From: Marmoricola sp.
GTDB taxonomy: Bacteria; Actinomycetota; Actinomycetes; Propionibacteriales; Nocardioidaceae
DNA length: 62,996 nucleotides
NCBI GenBank assembly: GCA_025964795.1
Contig: JAOPYC010000001.1
Coordinates: 1 to 62,996, forward strand
Direction: 5' to 3'
Every line of letters starts with the position of its first letter. The first letter of the stretch is position 1. This document shows, in pieces, positions 59,229 to 62,996 of this stretch. Position numbers and translations under genes: made by a program. The notes under the pieces were generated by a model that was not told the DNA's origin, searched no databases, and saw nothing but the letters and a program-made list of their open reading frames with translations.

Positions 59229-60337
59229 TGATCCACCACCCGGCCCCGCGGCGGGTCCTGCTGGCCGGTGGCGGCACCGCCGGCCACACCTCCCCGCTGC
59301 TGGCCACGGCCGACGCCCTGCTCCGGCGCGACCCTGGCATCGAGATCACCGCCCTCGGCACCGCGCGGGGCCTGGAGACGCGGGTGATCCCCGAGGCGGG
59401 CCTCCCGCTCGAGCTGATCCCCCCGGTGCCGCTGCCGCGCCGGCTGAACGCCGACCTGCTGCGCACCCCGGGCCGTCTCCGCGGCGCCCTGAAGGCGGCC
59501 CTCGAGGTGATCGACCGGGTGCAGCCGGACGTCGTGGTCGGCTTCGGCGGCTACGTCTCGGTGCCGGCCTACCTCGCGGCGCGCAAGCGCCACCTGCCGC
59601 TGGTGGTGCACGAGGGCAACGCGCTACCCGGCATCGCCAACAAGCTCGGCGCCCGGTTCACCGCCCACGTGGCGACCAGCTTCCCCGACACCGACCTGCG
59701 GAACGCCCACTACATCGGTCTGCCGATCCGCCGGATGATCAGCACGCTGGACCGGGCGGCGCAGCGCTCCGAGGCGCGCGCGTTCTTCGGCCTCGACGCC
59801 GACCGGCCCACCCTGCTCGTGACCGGCGGCTCCCAGGGGGCGCGCCGGCTCAACCAGTCCGTGGCCGCGGCCGCACCCGCGTTCGCCGCCGCCGGGGTGC
59901 AGGTGCTGCACATCCTGGGTCCGAAGGGCGAGGCGTCCCCGGTGCGGACGCCGGGCGGCCCGGCGTACGTCACGGAGGCGTTCGTCAGCCGGATGGACCT
60001 GGCGTACGCCGCCGCCGACGCCGTCCTGTGCCGCGCCGGCAGCAACACCGTGACCGAGGTGTCCGGGGTCGGCCTGCCGGCCATCTACGTCCCGCTGCCG
60101 ATCGGCAACGGGGAGCAGGCGATGAACGCGCGCCCGGTGGTGGACGCCGGCGGCGGGCTGCTCGTCTCCGACGCGGCCCTGACGCCCGAGTGGGTGACCG
60201 GGACGGTGCCGGGCCTGCTCACCGACCCGCAGCGCCTCGCCGAGATGTCGGCCGCCGCCCGACACGTGATCCCGCTCGACGCCGACGACAAGCTGGCCGA
60301 GATGATCCTCACCGCGCGCTCGGGGAGGCAGGGATGA
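59228..60337 (+). CDS. murG: UDP-GlcNAc:lipid I N-acetylglucosaminyltransferase MurG
   Basis: 369 aa GT-B glycosyltransferase converting lipid I to lipid II. GGGTAGHTSPLLATADAL at the N terminus, GFGGYVSVPAYLAARK, VVHEGNALPGIANKLGARF, VTGGSQGARRLNQSV and RAGSNTVTEVSGVGLPAIYVPLP. GSNT replaces the usual GAxT at the UDP site. ATG 59228 overlaps the ftsW stop; TTG 59225 is possible. Confidence 0.95.
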   Translation: MIHHPAPRRVLLAGGGTAGHTSPLLATADALLRRDPGIEITALGTARGLETRVIPEAGLPLELIPPVPLPRRLNADLLRTPGRLRGALKAALEVIDRVQPDVVVGFGGYVSVPAYLAARKRHLPLVVHEGNALPGIANKLGARFTAHVATSFPDTDLRNAHYIGLPIRRMISTLDRAAQRSEARAFFGLDADRPTLLVTGGSQGARRLNQSVAAAAPAFAAAGVQVLHILGPKGEASPVRTPGGPAYVTEAFVSRMDLAYAAADAVLCRAGSNTVTEVSGVGLPAIYVPLPIGNGEQAMNARPVVDAGGGLLVSDAALTPEWVTGTVPGLLTDPQRLAEMSAAARHVIPLDADDKLAEMILTARSGRQG

Positions 60338-61767
60338 GGGTCCCGATCCCCGAGGTGCTGCTGCCCGCGGACCTTCTCGGCACCGTGCACTTCGTCGGCA
60401 TCGGCGGCGCCGGCCTCTCCGGCATCGCCCGGATCATGCTGGCCCGGGGGATCACCGTGACCGGCAGCGACGCCAAGGAGTCGCGCACCCTCGAGGCGCT
60501 GCGCGCCCTGGGGGCCGTGTGCCACGTCGGGCACGCCGTGGAGAACCTCGGGGACGCCGACACCGTGGTGATCTCGACCGCCGTACGCGAGAGCAACCCC
60601 GAGGTCGTCGAGGCGACCCGGCGGGGCCTGCGCCTGCTGCCGCGGTCGGCGGCCCTGGAGTCGGTGATGCAGGGACGCGTCGTCGTCGCGGTCGCCGGCA
60701 CCCACGGCAAGACGACGACCACCTCGCTGCTGACCGTGGCGCTGCAGCACTGCGGCGCCGACCCGTCGTTCGCCATCGGCGGCGACCTCAACGAGACCGG
60801 CTCCAACGCCCACCACGGCAGCGGGGAGCTGTTCATCGCCGAGGCCGACGAGAGCGACGGCGCCTTCCTCGTCTACTCGCCGCACGCCGCCCTGGTGACG
60901 AACGTCGAGGCGGACCACCTCGACAACTACGGCACCGTCGAGGCCTACCGCGCCGCCTTCGACCTCTTCCTCGACCGCGTCGCACCCGCAGGGTTCCTGG
61001 TCGTCTGCGCCGACGACCCCGGCGCCGACCAGCTGGGCCGCACGGCCGTCGAGCGCGGGCTGACCGTCGTCCGCGTCGGCGAGAGCGCCGACGCAGAGGT
61101 GCGGGCCGAGGACGTGCGGTTCCTGGGCTCGACCTCGACGTTCACCGTGGTCGACCGGGAGACGCGGCTCGGCGAGATCACGCTGCAGATCCCCGGTCGC
61201 CACTACGTGCTCGACGCGCTCGCGGCGCTGGCCTGCGGCCTCCGGCTGGGCTTCGGCTTCCGCGACCTCGCGCGCGGGCTGGCCGCGTTCAGCGGGACCC
61301 GGCGGCGGATGGAGCACAAGGGCCAGGCCGGCGGCGTCCGCGTCTACGACAGCTATGCCCACCACCCCCAGGAGATCCGCGGCGACCTGCAGGCCGCCCG
61401 GTCGCTGGCGGGGGAGGGCCGGGTGGTGGTCGCGTTCCAGCCGCACATGGTCTCGCGCACCCGCATCTTCGGCCACGACATGGGCGTCGCCCTGGGGGCG
61501 GCCGACGAGGTCGTGGTGATGGACATCTACGTCGCCCGGGAGGATCCCGAGCCGGGGGTCAGCGGGGAGATGGTGGCGGCCGCCGTACCCCTGCCGCCGG
61601 AGAACGTCGTGTTCGAGCCCTCCTGGTCCGCCACCGCCGCCCACCTGGTGGAGCGAGCCCGGCCCGGGGACGTCGTACTCACGCTCGGCGCCGGCGACGT
61701 GACCCTGCTCGGCCCCGAGGTGCTCGAGCTGCTCGAGGAACGAGGTGTCCGTGATGTCGATGCTTGA
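60334..61767 (+). CDS. murC: UDP-N-acetylmuramate--L-alanine ligase MurC
   Basis: 477 aa Mur ligase adding L-Ala to UDP-MurNAc. VHFVGIGGAGLSGIARIML, P-loop AGTHGKTTTTSLLTVAL, EADESDGAFL, NVEADHLDNYG and VYDSYAHHPQEIRGDL are diagnostic. ATGA overlap with murG; its last 23 bases overlap ftsQ. Confidence 0.95.
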   Translation: MRVPIPEVLLPADLLGTVHFVGIGGAGLSGIARIMLARGITVTGSDAKESRTLEALRALGAVCHVGHAVENLGDADTVVISTAVRESNPEVVEATRRGLRLLPRSAALESVMQGRVVVAVAGTHGKTTTTSLLTVALQHCGADPSFAIGGDLNETGSNAHHGSGELFIAEADESDGAFLVYSPHAALVTNVEADHLDNYGTVEAYRAAFDLFLDRVAPAGFLVVCADDPGADQLGRTAVERGLTVVRVGESADAEVRAEDVRFLGSTSTFTVVDRETRLGEITLQIPGRHYVLDALAALACGLRLGFGFRDLARGLAAFSGTRRRMEHKGQAGGVRVYDSYAHHPQEIRGDLQAARSLAGEGRVVVAFQPHMVSRTRIFGHDMGVALGAADEVVVMDIYVAREDPEPGVSGEMVAAAVPLPPENVVFEPSWSATAAHLVERARPGDVVLTLGAGDVTLLGPEVLELLEERGVRDVDA

Positions 61768-62542
61768 CCGACGCAGCCGCAAGGACTCCTCGGCCCCGCC
61801 GCCCTCGGCCGGTCCCGACGAGGAGACCGTCCGGATCGCGCGCAAGGACTTCCGCAAGCGCCGGCTCGCCGGGCGCTGGCGCCGGTGGCGGCTGGTGGTG
61901 GCCGCACTGCTGCTGGTCGCGCTCGCCGCCGGGGCGGTGTGGGCGGTGTTCTTCTCCAGCCTGGTCACGGTCCGCGGCGTCCAGGTCACCGGCACCCAGA
62001 CCCTGGGGGACCGGCGGGTCGAGCGTGTCGCGGCCGTCCCCACCGGCACCCCGCTGGCCCGCGTGAACCTGGACGCCATCCGGGCCCGCGTCGAGTCCAT
62101 CGCCTCCGTACGCCGGGTGGAGGTCTCCCGCAGCTGGCCGCACACCGTGCACGTCGCAGTCACCGAGCGGACCCCGATCGCGGTGATCGACCGCGGCAAC
62201 GGCCTGCGCGCGCTCGACTCCGAGGGGGTGCTCTTCGGCGGCTACAAGTCCCGCCCGACCGGCCTGCCGCTGGTCCGCACCCAGCCCGACACGTCCAGCG
62301 AGGCTCTCGTCGAGAGCGGCCGGGTGATCGACTCCCTGCCCCCGCAGATCGCCCGCAAGGTCGACGTCGTCGAGGTCGCCACGGTCGACGAGATCGGCCT
62401 GGTCCTGACCAACGGCCGCCGGGTCCACTGGGGCAGCGCCGAGCAGTCCACCCAGAAGGCCGAGGTCCTCGCCGTACTCCTGAAGCGCCCGGGCCAGCAG
62501 ATAGACGTCTCCGTCCCCGGCCGCCCGACAACCAAGGGCTAG
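61745..62542 (+). CDS. ftsQ: cell division protein FtsQ
   Basis: 265 aa from GTG 61745 (ATG 61754 also possible). A basic cytoplasmic N terminus and one membrane helix (LVVAALLLVALAAGAVWAVFF) lead to a POTRA domain (VTVRGVQVTGTQTLGDRRVERVA) and the FtsQ beta domain (VEVSRSWPHTVHVAVTERTPIAVI, ALDSEGVLF). It scaffolds FtsL/FtsB at the septum. It overlaps murC by 23 bp. Followed by a large inverted repeat. Confidence 0.93.
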   Translation: MSVMSMLDRRSRKDSSAPPPSAGPDEETVRIARKDFRKRRLAGRWRRWRLVVAALLLVALAAGAVWAVFFSSLVTVRGVQVTGTQTLGDRRVERVAAVPTGTPLARVNLDAIRARVESIASVRRVEVSRSWPHTVHVAVTERTPIAVIDRGNGLRALDSEGVLFGGYKSRPTGLPLVRTQPDTSSEALVESGRVIDSLPPQIARKVDVVEVATVDEIGLVLTNGRRVHWGSAEQSTQKAEVLAVLLKRPGQQIDVSVPGRPTTKG

Positions 62543-62574
62543 AAGAGCCAGGAGCAGAAGGCAACCCAAGGCAT

Positions 62575-62730
62575 CGCTGAGGCGTCGCATCTTGCGGTCC
62601 TGGGCCGGGTGAGGCGTCGCATCTTGCGTTCGCTCGTGGTCCGGGGGACCGCAAGATGCGACGCCTCAGCGGCTTCTCGGGCGCAAGATGCGACGCCTCA
62701 GCGGGAGGGGTGGAATTTCTTTTTGTCTTT
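62575..62730. repeat. four-unit nested inverted repeat plus T-rich tract between ftsQ and ftsZ
   Basis: The 19-bp core TGAGGCGTCGCATCTTGCG occurs without mismatch at 62578-62596 and 62610-62628, and inverted at 62650-62668 and 62682-62700. Unit spacing is 32 bp on both sides, so outer and inner pairs can form one long hairpin with 13-base internal loops. Units 1 and 3 match over 26 bp (62575-62600 with 62646-62671). A T-rich stretch follows at 62716-62730, which together could act as a strong terminator after ftsQ. The remainder of the 376-bp gap holds the ftsZ promoter region. Confidence 0.85.
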
Positions 62731-62794
62731 GGTGTCCCGCGTGTTGCGACGGTCTTGCCGGGGGCTCCGCCTACCTTGATCTCACCACCTCAGG

Positions 62795-62831
62795 TTGACA
62801 TAACGTTAACCCTCTACTTCAGGGTTAGGGT
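62795..62831 (+). promoter_or_regulatory. ftsZ promoter region
   Basis: TTGACA (62795-62800) is a consensus -35 in an AT-rich patch. The -10 is uncertain: no good hexamer lies at 17 bp; TACTTC (62815-62820) is at 14 bp and TAGGGT (62826-62831) at 25 bp. A small hairpin TAACCCT/AGGGTTA (62807-62813, 62821-62827) and a TAACGTTA palindrome (62801-62808) lie inside, possible regulator sites. Confidence 0.55.
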
Positions 62832-62918
62832 TCTGACACCCCGAGGCGGCTTCCCCAGGCACATCCGATAGTCGCTCTGCAGTCGGGCAGGGTGGCGAAG
62901 CACATGAGAGGCAACGCC

Positions 62919-62996
62919 GTGGCAGCACCCCAGAACTACCTGGCCGTCATCAAGGTCGTAGGTATTGGTGGAGGTGGAGTCAACGCCGTCAACCGG
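62919..62996 (+). CDS. ftsZ: cell division GTPase FtsZ, N-terminal start (partial)
   Basis: The first 26 residues (AAPQNYLAVIKVVGIGGGG then VNAVNR) are the classic actinobacterial FtsZ start with the first GTP-binding glycines. The gene runs off the window. GTG 62919 is chosen because GAGAGG lies 7 bases upstream and homologues start MAAPQNYLAVIK; in-frame ATG 62904 would add MRGNA. FtsZ polymerises into the division ring. Confidence 0.95.
   Translation, partial: MAAPQNYLAVIKVVGIGGGGVNAVNR

Noticed and set aside
62575..62700. CRISPR-like repeat array
   Set aside because: The units are inverted relative to each other, only four in number, with 13-21-base gaps and no cas genes. It is a nested hairpin.
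62821..62832. Telomere-like AGGGTT AGGGTT
   Set aside because: Only two units, within the ftsZ promoter region; part of a small hairpin and not a chromosome end.
1..62996. Prophage, insertion sequence, tRNA or rRNA genes
   Set aside because: No transposase, integrase, phage structural gene, att-like duplication or recognisable tRNA/rRNA sequence was seen by eye on either strand; a covariance-model scan was not possible.

Overview
The window is high-GC actinobacterial DNA, probably from a Nocardioides-like member of the Propionibacteriales. The genus is an inference. The supporting evidence is the actinobacterial division and cell-wall (dcw) cluster with its own mraZ and no ftsA, class II DAHP synthase, SigE-type ECF factor, DUF3040, Rv2175c homologue, PASTA kinase, DnaE2 cassette with an actinobacterial SOS box, and many genes that look leaderless. 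It is ordinary chromosome: no insertion sequence, prophage, CRISPR array, rRNA or tRNA was recognised.

Layout. 1-4.2 kb: end of ftsK, a RodZ-like HTH membrane protein, rimO and pgsA, a tightly coupled block. 4.2-8.6 kb: a lineage-specific block (CGNR regulator, EamA exporter, membrane protein, GH15 glycosidase) lying between pgsA and the cinA-type gene pncC. 8.6-16.5 kb: pncC, a coiled-coil protein, the ssuCBAD alkanesulfonate operon, glpK and a phosphofructokinase with pyrophosphate-type residues. 16.5-25.9 kb: an ECF sigma factor with its membrane partner, an APC permease, class II DAHP synthase, a flavin-type oxidase, a xylulokinase-like protein, an S9 peptidase and threonine aldolase. 26-35.7 kb: a second, type I DAHP synthase, an EamA transporter, a LysM lytic transglycosylase, a PASTA Ser/Thr kinase facing its presumed substrate (Rv2175c homologue), a polyprenyl synthetase, metF, a CrtI-like oxidoreductase, and ArsC- and YbaK-family proteins.

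35.7-42.5 kb: a DNA-damage cassette. A perfect SOS box precedes DUF6504, a SAV_6107-type HEPN protein and dnaE2; a methyltransferase and a catalytically complete DinB follow. 42.6-47.7 kb: DUF3040, then a MoxR/DUF58/transglutaminase operon on the opposite strand. 47.9-63 kb: the dcw cluster mraZ, a small membrane ORF, rsmH, ftsL, ftsI, murE, murF, mraY, murD, ftsW, murG, murC, ftsQ and the start of ftsZ. Most of its genes overlap by 1-4 bases, two through TTG starts.

The most striking non-coding features are: (a) four identical 19-bp units arranged as a symmetric nested inverted repeat plus T-rich tract between ftsQ and ftsZ; (b) three 10-bp-phased GTGG boxes over the mraZ promoter; (c) the SOS box followed by a 16-bp leader hairpin; (d) four GTNAC boxes upstream of the LysM transglycosylase; (e) about a dozen start codons preceded by TAnnnT at 6-8 bp, including two divergent pairs; and (f) palindromes between convergent genes that hold the stop codons.
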